The notes below the pieces were generated by a model, which saw nothing but the letters and a program-made list of their open reading frames with translations, was not told where the DNA came from and ran no database searches. This document shows, piece after piece, positions 15,287 to 23,976 of a stretch of 64,000 nucleotides of DNA (position 1 is its first letter; each line of letters starts with the position of its first letter). Source of the DNA: Acidimicrobiales bacterium (lineage in GTDB: Bacteria; Actinomycetota; Acidimicrobiia; Acidimicrobiales; SHLQ01); the NCBI GenBank assembly GCA_020628865.1, contig JAHDEJ010000026.1:1-64000 (forward strand), in the 5' to 3' direction. Both the position numbers and the translations under genes were made by a program.

Positions 15287-18200
15287 ATGTCGAACGCACT
15301 CCCCGACCTCCCGAAGGCCTACGTCCCGGTCGACGCCGAGCAGGCGGTCACCGAACGCTGGGACGCAGCCAACGCCTTCCACGCCGAGCCCGGACCCGGT
15401 GACGCCTACAGCGTCGTCATCCCGCCGCCCAACGTCACCGCGGCACTCCACCTGGGTCACGCCCTCAACAACACGCTGCAGGACGTGTTGGTGCGCTACC
15501 ACCGCATGCGCGGCGACCGCACGATGTGGATGCCCGGCACCGACCACGCCGGAATCGCCACCCAGACCGTCGTCGAGAAGCGCCTGCTGAACGACGGCAT
15601 CAGCCGCCTCGACATCGGCCGCGAAGCCTTCATCGAGAAGACGCAGGAGTGGAAGGACGAGTACGAAGCCGTCATCCTCTCCCAGCTCAAGGCCATGGGC
15701 GCCAGCTGCGACTACGACCGCACCCGCTTCACCATGGACGACGTGTGCGCCACCGCGGTCCGCCACGCGTTCTACATCCTCTTCCGAGACGGACTGATCT
15801 ACCGGGGCAAGCGCCTCGTCAACTGGGATCCCGTCACCCGCACGGCCCTCGCCGACGACGAGGTCGAGATGGAAGACGTCGACGGCAACATGTGGTACCT
15901 CCAGTACCCGCTGACCGACGGCTCCGGCCACATCACCGTCGCCACCACCCGTCCGGAGACGATGTTCGGTGACACCGCCGTCGCCGTGAACCCCAACGAC
16001 CCGCGGGCCGAGGCGCTGCGCGGCAAGACCATCACGTTGCCGATCGTCGGCCGCGTCATCCCCATCGTCGAGGACGACTACGTCGTCATGCCCGACCCCG
16101 AGGGCGACGCCAAGGCCCGCATGGCCACCGGCTTCCTCAAGGTCACGCCGGCCCACGACCCGAACGACTGGGAGATTGGGCTTCGCCACGACCTGCCCGT
16201 CATCAACGTCATGGCGGCCGACGCAGCCATCTCCGATCAGTACGGGTGGGACGACGCCGGCGCAGACGCCCAGCCGTTCCTCGGCCTCAGCCGCGAAGAC
16301 GCACGCACGGCTGTCGTCGACTGGTTCCGAGACAACGGCCTTCTCGAAGACGTCAAGGACCATCCCCACTCGGTCGGCCACAGCTACCGCAGCCACGTGC
16401 CGATCGAGCCATGGCTGTCCGACCAGTGGTACGTCGCCGCGTCGGACGACCGGCTGCGCGGGTCGGCTCTGCGAGCGCAGGACCCGTCGCAGGTCACCGA
16501 CCTCGACCCCGACCTCACCGCCGGCGACGCCCCCGGCGACGGCGGCCTCGTCTTCGCCCCACCCCGCTACGCCAAGACCTTCCAGCAATGGCACGAGGGC
16601 ATCCGAGACTGGTGCATCAGCCGCCAGCTGTGGTGGGGCCATCAGATCCCGGTCTGGAGTCGCGCCACCGATCGCGAAGACGCAATCGCCACGACCGGCG
16701 AGAGCAGCTGGGAGCCGGGCCAAACCCGGTCGATCGAGTCCGCGCTCACCGCCAAGGGCGCCGTCGAATCCATCCGCTGCATCACCGAGGACGAGTTCAT
16801 CCGCGAAGCCTGCATCCCGCCGAACGGCACGTTGCAGCGCCTCCCGGGCGCCGACGGGACGACCGACGAGGAACTCGCCGCCCTCTACGAAGCCGAAGGT
16901 TACGAACGCGACCCCGACGTCCTCGACACGTGGTTCTCGTCGGCACTGTGGCCCATGTCCACCATGGGCTGGCCGTTCGCCGAGGACTTCCCGAACGACA
17001 TCCCCGAGGGCCAGGCCCTGCTCGACACGTTCAACCCGACGTCGCTGCTGTCGACGGCCCGGGAGATCATCACCCTGTGGGTCAGCCGCATGGTGATGTT
17101 CAACCGGTACTTCCTCGACGGCCAACTCCCCTTCACCAACGTCTTCATCCATGCGATGGTCCAGGACGGCCACGGCCAGAAGATGTCGAAGAGCCTCGGC
17201 AACGGCGTCGACCCGCGCGACATCATCTACAGCCACGGCGCCGACGCCATGCGGTTCGTCCTCGTGCAGATGACGACCGACACGCAGGACGTTCGCATGC
17301 CGGTCGACATGGTCTGCCCGCACACCGGTGAAGCCTTCACGCCGAAGTTCATCACCACCTCCGCCGGACACACCGTCGCTGCGCCCGAACAGACCAGCCC
17401 GTCCGGCGACGGCAAGATGGTCAGCGCCTACGGTGTCGCCGCCGGCGTCGCCCAGGCGACGGACGACATGCCGCTCGCTCGCAACACATCGTCGAAGTTC
17501 GACGTCGGCCGCAACTTCTCCAACAAGCTCTGGAACGCCGTTCGATTCGCGCTCGGGCGCATCGACGCCACCGCAACGCTCGACGCACCCATCGACCCGG
17601 CCTCCACGCACTTCGCCGACCGCGTCATCCTCGCCAAGCTGCAGGAGACGACCCGCAAACTCGAAGCCGCCGTGGAGGGCTACCAGTTCAACGTCTACGC
17701 CGACACGCTGTACGACTTCATCTGGCACGACGTCTGCGACCGCTACCTCGAGGCGGTCAAGCCAAGCATCGACGACAGCCCGGCGCAGCAAGCCGTCCTC
17801 GGTGCAGTCCTCGACGCATCGCTTCGGCTCATGCATCCGGTCTGCCCGTTCATCACCGAGTCCCTGCACCCGCACGTCCAACAAGCCCAGATCGGAGCGA
17901 TTGCCGGCCTCGACCTCCCGGCCGCCGACCTGCTGGCGACAGCGCAGTGGCCAGCCGTGGCCGACTCGCTCGCCGACCCGGCGCTCGTCGCCGACTACGA
18001 GCGTGCGCTCGCGCTGGTCACCCAGATCCGTACGCTCCGGTCCAGCCAGCAGGTCCCGCCGAAGAAGCGGATCACCCTGCACGGCCCAACGCCGGTCCTC
18101 GAGCTCATCGCGACTGCCGGCGGTCTCGTCGAGACCCTGGCCGGCCTCGAAGCAACCGTCGAGCTCGGCGAGGAGCGGCCCGCCGTGGCCTCCCCACTCG

Positions 18201-18445
18201 CCTTCGAAGGTTCCCAAGTCTATCTCTCCGGCCTGGTCGACGCGGTGGACCTCGACGCCGAGCGGGCGCGCATCACGAAGACCATCGAGCAGAAGTCGAA
18301 GCAGGTCGCCGGATTCGAAGGAAGGCTCTCGAACGAGGGCTACGTGAACAACGCGAAGCCCGAGCTCGTGCAGGAGACGCGGGACATGCTCGAGGTCGCC
18401 AAGGCCGACCTCGCCGCAGCGCAGGCGGCACTGGACGCACTCTGA
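15287..18445 (+). CDS. valS: Valyl-tRNA synthetase
   Basis: A 1,052-residue class Ia aminoacyl-tRNA synthetase that charges tRNA-Val. The HIGH motif is H55-L-G-H58 in 'NVTAALHLGHALNN', the KMSKS loop starts at Lys632 in 'GQKMSKSLGNGVDPRD', and the CP1 editing domain shows 'TTRPETMFGDTAVAVNP'. The C-terminal tRNA-binding arm is a coiled coil rich in Lys, Glu and Ala. It is longer than the common 880-950 residues: extra sequence lies around residues 390-540 and again after KMSKS (about 665-720), the latter with 'VCPHTGEAF'. ATG 15287 is chosen because the N-terminus then matches the family. Its stop overlaps the next gene. Confidence 0.97.
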   Translation: MSNALPDLPKAYVPVDAEQAVTERWDAANAFHAEPGPGDAYSVVIPPPNVTAALHLGHALNNTLQDVLVRYHRMRGDRTMWMPGTDHAGIATQTVVEKRLLNDGISRLDIGREAFIEKTQEWKDEYEAVILSQLKAMGASCDYDRTRFTMDDVCATAVRHAFYILFRDGLIYRGKRLVNWDPVTRTALADDEVEMEDVDGNMWYLQYPLTDGSGHITVATTRPETMFGDTAVAVNPNDPRAEALRGKTITLPIVGRVIPIVEDDYVVMPDPEGDAKARMATGFLKVTPAHDPNDWEIGLRHDLPVINVMAADAAISDQYGWDDAGADAQPFLGLSREDARTAVVDWFRDNGLLEDVKDHPHSVGHSYRSHVPIEPWLSDQWYVAASDDRLRGSALRAQDPSQVTDLDPDLTAGDAPGDGGLVFAPPRYAKTFQQWHEGIRDWCISRQLWWGHQIPVWSRATDREDAIATTGESSWEPGQTRSIESALTAKGAVESIRCITEDEFIREACIPPNGTLQRLPGADGTTDEELAALYEAEGYERDPDVLDTWFSSALWPMSTMGWPFAEDFPNDIPEGQALLDTFNPTSLLSTAREIITLWVSRMVMFNRYFLDGQLPFTNVFIHAMVQDGHGQKMSKSLGNGVDPRDIIYSHGADAMRFVLVQMTTDTQDVRMPVDMVCPHTGEAFTPKFITTSAGHTVAAPEQTSPSGDGKMVSAYGVAAGVAQATDDMPLARNTSSKFDVGRNFSNKLWNAVRFALGRIDATATLDAPIDPASTHFADRVILAKLQETTRKLEAAVEGYQFNVYADTLYDFIWHDVCDRYLEAVKPSIDDSPAQQAVLGAVLDASLRLMHPVCPFITESLHPHVQQAQIGAIAGLDLPAADLLATAQWPAVADSLADPALVADYERALALVTQIRTLRSSQQVPPKKRITLHGPTPVLELIATAGGLVETLAGLEATVELGEERPAVASPLAFEGSQVYLSGLVDAVDLDAERARITKTIEQKSKQVAGFEGRLSNEGYVNNAKPELVQETRDMLEVAKADLAAAQAALDAL

Positions 18446-19293
18446 TGCACCTGCGCATCGGGGGTGTGCCCGAGCATTTCAACCTGCCGTGGCGGCTCGC
18501 CATCGAGGAGGGCGCCTTCACCCAGCTCGGAATCGAGCTCGAGTGGATCGACGTGCCCGGCGGTACCGGCGCCATCATGAGCGGCCTCGCCGACGGAGCG
18601 TTCGATCTCGCCACCCCACTCACCGAGGGCGCAATCACGTCGATCGCCGCCGGCAACCCGAGCCGCCTGGTCCGGGTGTGGGTCGAGTCGCCGCTGCTCT
18701 GGGGCGTCCATGTGGCGGCGTCGTCCACCGCACAAGCGCTCGCCGACGTCGAGGGACAACGATTCGCCATCTCCCGGTTCGGTTCCGGCTCCGAGCTGAT
18801 GAGTCGGGTGATGGCCGATGATCTCGGTTGGGTCGTGACGGACGATCAATGGGTCCCCGTCGGTGGACTCGACGGAGCCTTGGCTGCGCTGCCCGATGGT
18901 GATGCCGACATCTTCCTGTGGAACAAGTCGATGACACAGCCCCACGTGGACGACGGAACGTTCCGACGGATCGAGGTGATCGGTACGCCGTGGCCGAGCT
19001 TCTCGGTCGTCGCCACCGATTCGATCCTCGACGCCGAGGCGGCGCTGGTCGACGTGGTCGCCGAGACGGCCGCCCATCGGGCCGCTGCGTTGCACGCAGA
19101 CTCGTCGGCAGCCCTTTTGGTCGCCGATCGCTACGGGCTGAAGGTGGCCGACGCAGAGGAATGGCTCGGCCATGTCCGCTGGGGCGCACCCGGCGATCCG
19201 ATCGATCCCGCGATGCTGACCGACGTCATCGGTCGCATGCGTTCGGTCGGCCGCATCACCGGCCCCGTCGACGCCACCACCCTCCTCGCCTGA
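18445..19293 (+). CDS. Cytosolic periplasmic-binding-protein-like protein (NMT1/THI5-like)
   Basis: A 282-residue protein with the fold pattern of substrate-binding proteins: 'HLRIGGVPEHFNLPWRLAIEEGAF' start, 'GTGAIMSGLADGAFDLATPLTEGAI', 'SRFGSGSELMSRVMADDLGW' and a second lobe (motifs quoted in part). Unlike transporter components it has no signal peptide or lipobox, so it should act in the cytoplasm. It overlaps the valS stop codon (TGATG), implying translational coupling. No transporter genes accompany it. Possible roles are a small-molecule-binding enzyme or sensor; the ligand is unknown. Confidence 0.8.
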   Translation: MHLRIGGVPEHFNLPWRLAIEEGAFTQLGIELEWIDVPGGTGAIMSGLADGAFDLATPLTEGAITSIAAGNPSRLVRVWVESPLLWGVHVAASSTAQALADVEGQRFAISRFGSGSELMSRVMADDLGWVVTDDQWVPVGGLDGALAALPDGDADIFLWNKSMTQPHVDDGTFRRIEVIGTPWPSFSVVATDSILDAEAALVDVVAETAAHRAAALHADSSAALLVADRYGLKVADAEEWLGHVRWGAPGDPIDPAMLTDVIGRMRSVGRITGPVDATTLLA

Positions 19294-19365
19294 CCCAAGA
19301 GCGACCACCACTCCTCGCACCCCACGACCCATCACCGCAACGGGTCAGCCCCCCACGGAGCATCA

Positions 19366-19403
19366 GGGCTCTGACCCTTGGAGCGCTCTAGGGGTCAGAG
19401 CCC
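19366..19403. repeat. 38-base hairpin with 12-bp perfect stem
   Basis: GGGCTCTGACCC and GGGTCAGAGCCC flank a 14-base loop that itself holds the palindrome GAGCGCTC. It lies 73 bases after the binding-protein-like gene and 47 before the regulator. There is no T-tract, so it may be a REP-type element rather than a simple terminator. Confidence 0.65.
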
Positions 19404-19449
19404 GAAAGAAAAACTTGCTGGAGCGAGGGTTTTCGCGGGAATATCTGGC

Positions 19450-19845
19450 ATGAGCGACTATCGGATGGGTGAAGCGGCGCGGCTGCTGGGCGTGAGCACC
19501 GACACGATCCGACGGTGGGCCGACGAAGGCCGCCTCTCGACGACCCGCACCGAAGGCAACCACCGACTGGTCGACGGCGCCGACCTCGCCCGCGTCGCCG
19601 TCGAACGAGCCGAGTCCGCGTTCGACGATGGCGACAGCGTGCGCCCGCTCTCGGCGAGGAACCGTTTCGAAGGGCTCGTCACCAAGGTCGTCGCTGACAA
19701 GGTCATGGCACAGGTCGAACTCCAGAGCGGCCTCAACCGAATCGTCGCCCTCATCAGCGCCGAAGCCGTGAACGACCTCGGCCTCGCTCCCGGCGTTCGG
19801 GCGGTCGCCACCGTCAAGGCCACCAACGTCATCATCGAAACCTGA
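19450..19845 (+). CDS. MerR/excisionase-type HTH protein with molybdate-binding TOBE domain
   Basis: A 131-residue regulator-like protein. Residues 1-50 form a MerR/excisionase helix-turn-helix: 'YRMGEAARLLGVSTDTIRRWADEGRLSTTRTEGNHR' in overview. After a short linker, residues 65-131 are a TOBE (Mop) domain, 'LSARNRFEGLVTKVV' to 'VRAVATVKATNVIIET', which binds oxyanions such as molybdate. It lies two bases upstream of modA, so it very likely senses molybdate and controls this operon, in the role of ModE though with a different DNA-binding module. The ATG at 19450 is the natural start. Confidence 0.9.
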   Translation: MSDYRMGEAARLLGVSTDTIRRWADEGRLSTTRTEGNHRLVDGADLARVAVERAESAFDDGDSVRPLSARNRFEGLVTKVVADKVMAQVELQSGLNRIVALISAEAVNDLGLAPGVRAVATVKATNVIIET

Positions 19846-19847
19846 CC

Positions 19848-20615
19848 ATGCAGCAGGGGTCGCGCAGCTCCGCCGCCGCAACGAGGCCTGGCACCTTTTG
19901 GGCCAAATGGTGCCAGGCACCATTGTTGGTCCTTGCGGCGCTTGTGCTGGGTGCGTGCGGAGACGGACGGGACGAGGTCACGATCTCGGCCGCGTCATCG
20001 CTCACCGAAGTCGCCGAAGCCCTCGAGATCGAACTCGAACGTCAACACCCGAACATCGACATCCAGCTCAACCTCGGCGGCACCAGCGGGCTCGTCTCGC
20101 AGATTCGCAGCGGCGCACCCGTCGACCTGCTCCTCGCCGCCGACCACCTCGCGCTCGCTGCCGACGATCCACTTGCGCTCGAAACCGCCCCGCTCGCCAC
20201 CAACGAACTCGTCATCGTCACCCCGCCAGATCGCTCCCTCTCCCGCAACGACCTCTCGGACGAAGCGCTCCGCATCGTCGCATGCGACCCGAACGTCCCC
20301 TGCGGACGCCTCGCCGAGCAACTACTGGCCGACCTTGCCGCAGCGTCGCTCATCGTCGAGCCGGACAGCCTCGAGCCCAACGTGCGACTCGTCCGGCAAC
20401 GTGTGCTCTCCGGCGAAGCCGACGTGGGCTTCGTCTATCTCACCGACGCCGTCGGCGGTGAGCTCCGCATACTCGATCTCGACACCACCTATCGCAACAC
20501 GGTCACCGCCGTTCGCGTCACGGACTCCGACGCCACGCAGGCCATCATGACCACCATCCTCGACGGCACCACCGTCCTCGAGATCGCAACGACGCTGGGC
20601 TTCGGAACGCCATGA
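19848..20615 (+). CDS. modA: Molybdate ABC transporter substrate-binding lipoprotein ModA
   Basis: A 255-residue periplasmic-binding protein for molybdate/tungstate. The N-terminal export signal has a hydrophobic core and lipobox 'LGAC' with Cys37, so it is a membrane-anchored lipoprotein. Mature features include 'ISAASSLTEVAEALE', 'NLGGTSGLVSQIRSGAPVDLLLAAD' (quoted in overview) and 'GEADVGFVYLTDA', as in ModA. The ATG lies two bases after the TOBE-regulator stop. Oddly, residues 14-24 of the signal peptide n-region are encoded by a 33-base palindromic element. modB overlaps the stop by ATGA. Confidence 0.93.
   Translation: MQQGSRSSAAATRPGTFWAKWCQAPLLVLAALVLGACGDGRDEVTISAASSLTEVAEALEIELERQHPNIDIQLNLGGTSGLVSQIRSGAPVDLLLAADHLALAADDPLALETAPLATNELVIVTPPDRSLSRNDLSDEALRIVACDPNVPCGRLAEQLLADLAAASLIVEPDSLEPNVRLVRQRVLSGEADVGFVYLTDAVGGELRILDLDTTYRNTVTAVRVTDSDATQAIMTTILDGTTVLEIATTLGFGTP
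19884..19916. repeat. Palindromic element inside the modA signal-peptide region
   Basis: GCCTGGCACC and GGTGCCAGGC enclose an inner TTTGG-G-CCAAA palindrome, so 30 of 33 bases pair in one long hairpin. The right arm continues into GGTGCCaGGCACC, an alternative hairpin. It looks like a REP-type mobile palindrome that landed in-frame within coding sequence. Confidence 0.7.
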
Positions 20616-21391
20616 GCAACCTGACCGGAGCGGGCCGAGCCCTCGCCACACTTGCGTTCGCTCTCCTCCTGCTTCCGTTCGCTGCGCTGCTTTCCGAGAC
20701 GCCGTGGTCGGAGCTCGGTTCGATCCTCGCCAGCGACGCCGTCATCAACGCACTGCGGGTCACGGCGATCGTCGTGCCCGCTGCCACGGCGATCGTCTTC
20801 CTCGTCGGCACACCACTCGCCTGGGTGCTTGCCCGCACCACCGGCCCACTCGCGACCGCGTTGCGAATTCTCGTCCTGGTCCCCGTGGTCCTGCCTCCCG
20901 TCGTCTCCGGCCTGCTGTTGCTTTCGGCGTTCGGTCGCCGAGGCCTCCTGGGACCGATCCTCGAGTCGGTTGGGATCGTCCTTCCGTTCACGATCGGGGC
21001 GACGATCCTCGCCGCCGTGTTCGTCGCACTCCCCTTCTACGTCCTGGCCGCAGAGAGCGGGTTCCGCGACCTCTCCGCCACGATGCTCGATGCCGCTCGC
21101 ACGCTGGGCACACCGCTCGACCGACTCCTCGACCGGGTCGGCCTCCGCAACGCCCGAGGCGCGGTGGCGGCCGGACTCGCCCTCGCCGCAGCGAGAGCGC
21201 TGGGAGAGTTCGGCGCAACGATCACGTTCGCGGGCAACGTCGAAGGAGCGACTCGAACGCTACCACTGGCCACGTTCAGCGCCCTCGAACAGGACCCCGA
21301 CGTCGCCCGGGTGATCGGGCTCCTGCTCGTCCTCATCTCGATCGGTGTGATCGTGCTGCTTCGCAACAGCCTCGTTCGCCGACCGCGATGA
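20612..21391 (+). CDS. modB: Molybdate ABC transporter permease ModB
   Basis: A 259-residue integral membrane permease with about six hydrophobic segments. The cytoplasmic EAA loop that contacts the ATPase reads 'LAAARALGEFGATITFAGN', the usual ModB/CysT-type sequence. It overlaps modA by ATGA. The next gene is a convergent peptidase, so the ATPase ModC is not encoded here; the transporter needs an ATPase from another locus or a shared one. Confidence 0.94.
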   Translation: MSNLTGAGRALATLAFALLLLPFAALLSETPWSELGSILASDAVINALRVTAIVVPAATAIVFLVGTPLAWVLARTTGPLATALRILVLVPVVLPPVVSGLLLLSAFGRRGLLGPILESVGIVLPFTIGATILAAVFVALPFYVLAAESGFRDLSATMLDAARTLGTPLDRLLDRVGLRNARGAVAAGLALAAARALGEFGATITFAGNVEGATRTLPLATFSALEQDPDVARVIGLLLVLISIGVIVLLRNSLVRRPR

Positions 21392-21412
21392 CGCGCCCAA
21401 AGGCCCCGATCG

Positions 21413-23476
21413 TCAGCTGAGCGCGTCGAGGAGGAAGTCCCGCTGCAGATGCAGGAGGTTCTCTGCCACCTGCTCCTGCGGAGTCATGTGGGTGACGCCG
21501 GAAAGCGGCAGGACCGTGTGCGGGCGACCCGCTTCCAACAATGCCCGAGACAGCACCAGCGTGTGCGCGGCAACGACGTTGTCGTCGGCCAATCCGTGAA
21601 TCAGCATCAACGGCCGATCCAGCCCGGACGCATCCGGGAGCAGACTGCTCCGGTCGTAGTGCTCCGGATGCTCACCCGGATGCCCCAGGTAGCGCTCGGT
21701 GTAGTGCGTGTCGTAGAGACGCCATTCGGTCACCGGCGCACCGGCCACCGCCGCATGGAAGACATCCGGACGCCGGAGAACGGCGAGCGCTGCCAGGTAG
21801 CCGCCGAACGACCAGCCGCGAATGCCGACCCGTTCCAGGTCCAGCTCGGGACGTTGCGCTCCGAGCGCCTGCAGTGCGTCGATCTGGTCATCGAGGACGG
21901 GCTGGGCGAGATCGCCCCACACCTCGCGCTCGAAGGCCGGACCGCGGCCCGGCGTCCCCCGGCCGTCGGCGACGACAACGGCAAAGCCCTGCTCAGCGAA
22001 CCACTGCGACGTCGCATACCCATTGCGCACCCGGAGCACGCGCTGCGCATGCGGCCCGCCGTAGGGGTCCATGAGAATCGGCAGTGGCGAACCGTCGTGA
22101 CCATCCGGCAGGAGCAGGGCGAGTTCGATCGAACGGCCGCCGACCACGGCGAACGTCGGGGTGCAGGGAAACCCGGGCTCATCTGCGCGCGAACCGATCG
22201 GCGTGAGGGTGCCGTCGTTCCATCGAACCTCGTACGTGGTGGCGCCTTCAGCGGATGCGGAGGCGACCACGAAGGTTCCGCCGGCCCAACTCGCCGTGCT
22301 GTAGCCGTCCGTCGGTGTGAGGTCCGACGTCGACCCATCGACGCCGACACGAACGACCACCGAGTTCTTCGGTTCCGTCGCCGCAGTGACGAGAACGTCA
22401 TCCCCGTCGACCCCGATCACGGCACGAACCTGCAGGCCATCGCCGGTCAGCGGCACGCCCCCGACGGCCAATCGCCGTGCCGCCCCGGCATCGGTCACCG
22501 TGACGAGCTCGCCATCGCGCCACGTGGGCGTACCGGGGATCAATTCGACCCAATGCTCGTCGCTGTCTCGCAGCAGCTCGGTGACTGCGCCGGTCTCCGG
22601 GTCGACCGACAGGATCGCTGTGGACCGCTGATCACGCGGCTGCACGATGCAGACCAGCCCGGCGGATGTCCATTGCACGTCGGCGAGGTACTCGAACTCG
22701 TCGCCGGCCCAGTCGATCTGCTGAACCGGCCCCGCCTCGGCGTCGACCAACCAGAGTTCGACCGCAGCATTCGGCGTACCGGCTCCCGGGTAGCGAATCG
22801 ACCGCGGCGCCGCAGCCGGATCATCGGGCGACGCAATCCACCACTCGTCGATTCCGCCCACGTCCACCCGAGCCGCGACGAAACGGCCACCGGCGGGATC
22901 CCACCAGAACCCCCGGCTTCGTCCCATCTCCTCCGCGGCGACGAACTCGGCCGAGCCCCAGGAGACCATCGGATCATCGTCACCGACGACCACGCGGTCC
23001 TGCTCACCGTCGGTCAGCCGCAGCTCCCGGCCGGACACGTACGCCACCCGATCGGTGCCGGGCTCCGGTTGCGGGTCGAAGACCACATCAGCCGTCGCGA
23101 GCACATCGACGCCGCCGTCGTCGACGTTCACTCGGTGGAGCGCACCACCGAGCACGAAGAAGGCCCGAGCACCTCCCTGATCTGTCGTGTACGAGACCAC
23201 GCCGGAGGCCTGTTCACGGGCGCGCTCCCGGCGCGCCCGCTCGGCGTCGGTCAACTCGCCGGTCTCCGCAGGAGCGGCGTCGAACAACATCCGGGGATTG
23301 GCAGCGCCGCGCTCGACGCACCACAACGAGTTGACCGGGTCGCTCCCGCCGGACGACTGCAGAAACAGCACCATTTCGCCATCTGCAGCGACGGTGAACG
23401 ACCGGGGCGCACCGAGTGTGAATCGCCGGGTGGCGGCGTGGCGACGAGGGAACGAAGAGATTGCGGCAACTGTCAC
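21413..23476 (-). CDS. S9-family (dipeptidyl-peptidase IV-like) serine peptidase
   Basis: A 687-residue prolyl oligopeptidase-family enzyme. The N-terminal 400 residues form a beta-propeller like DPP-IV. The C-terminal alpha/beta-hydrolase domain has Ser556 in 'GIRGWSFGGYLAAL', an acid at about Asp631 in 'HGLADDNVV', and His663 in 'SGVTHMTP'. It likely cleaves N-terminal dipeptides from short peptides. There is no clear signal peptide, so a cytoplasmic location is inferred. The start is GTG. It converges with modB and is divergent from the next small gene. Confidence 0.93.
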   Translation of the reverse strand: MTVAAISSFPRRHAATRRFTLGAPRSFTVAADGEMVLFLQSSGGSDPVNSLWCVERGAANPRMLFDAAPAETGELTDAERARRERAREQASGVVSYTTDQGGARAFFVLGGALHRVNVDDGGVDVLATADVVFDPQPEPGTDRVAYVSGRELRLTDGEQDRVVVGDDDPMVSWGSAEFVAAEEMGRSRGFWWDPAGGRFVAARVDVGGIDEWWIASPDDPAAAPRSIRYPGAGTPNAAVELWLVDAEAGPVQQIDWAGDEFEYLADVQWTSAGLVCIVQPRDQRSTAILSVDPETGAVTELLRDSDEHWVELIPGTPTWRDGELVTVTDAGAARRLAVGGVPLTGDGLQVRAVIGVDGDDVLVTAATEPKNSVVVRVGVDGSTSDLTPTDGYSTASWAGGTFVVASASAEGATTYEVRWNDGTLTPIGSRADEPGFPCTPTFAVVGGRSIELALLLPDGHDGSPLPILMDPYGGPHAQRVLRVRNGYATSQWFAEQGFAVVVADGRGTPGRGPAFEREVWGDLAQPVLDDQIDALQALGAQRPELDLERVGIRGWSFGGYLAALAVLRRPDVFHAAVAGAPVTEWRLYDTHYTERYLGHPGEHPEHYDRSSLLPDASGLDRPLMLIHGLADDNVVAAHTLVLSRALLEAGRPHTVLPLSGVTHMTPQEQVAENLLHLQRDFLLDALS

Positions 23477-23503
23477 GCATTCATATTGGCCTGAGCGTTG
23501 CGA

Positions 23504-23923
23504 ATGACCGATGATGATGGGGTGAGCACCGAAATTCCTGTCGATGACGAAACCCGAGCAGCGCTCCTGTTGTTCAACGAGCGCCTCGAAGAGACCGCAG
23601 CGGCCGATCGCGCGGCCAAGCGCGTCGCCAAGGCGGAGCGGGCCAAGGACGAGGCGGCGGCCCGAGTCCGCAAGATGCAGGAGTCGGGATCGGCCGAAGA
23701 GAAGACCGAGGCCGAGGCGGCGTACAAGGCGGCCGTTGCCGAGTTCAACCGAATCTCGGAGAACCCCGACGCCGACGAACCGAAGAAGCCGGCCGCCGCC
23801 GACGAAACGGCAGAAGAGGTCGCTGAGGACGCTCCCGTGGAAGAAGCCGCTGAACCGGAGCCGGCGGAGACCTCCGCCGACGAGGAACCTGCGCCGGCGT
23901 CAGCCGCGGCAGAGTCCGAATAG
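23504..23923 (+). CDS. Small acidic coiled-coil protein of unknown function
   Basis: A 139-residue protein: a charged helical region (about 20-80) of Ala, Lys, Arg and Glu likely to form a coiled coil, then a strongly acidic, Ala/Pro/Glu-rich disordered tail. Starts at ATG 23504 or at GTG six codons later are both possible. The composition is biased but the reading frame is clean. I recognise no family. It is divergent from the S9 peptidase. Confidence 0.6.
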   Translation: MTDDDGVSTEIPVDDETRAALLLFNERLEETAAADRAAKRVAKAERAKDEAAARVRKMQESGSAEEKTEAEAAYKAAVAEFNRISENPDADEPKKPAAADETAEEVAEDAPVEEAAEPEPAETSADEEPAPASAAAESE

Positions 23924-23976
23924 CCTGCGGCGGAGGGAGCCCGGCCGGGCCCCGTGCGCCACCAACAGAGCCGAGC

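Noticed and set aside
14573-18217. A very long minus-strand open frame opposite valS
   Set aside because: It is the antisense of a clear valyl-tRNA synthetase, has low-complexity composition and no domain; long antisense frames are expected at this GC content.
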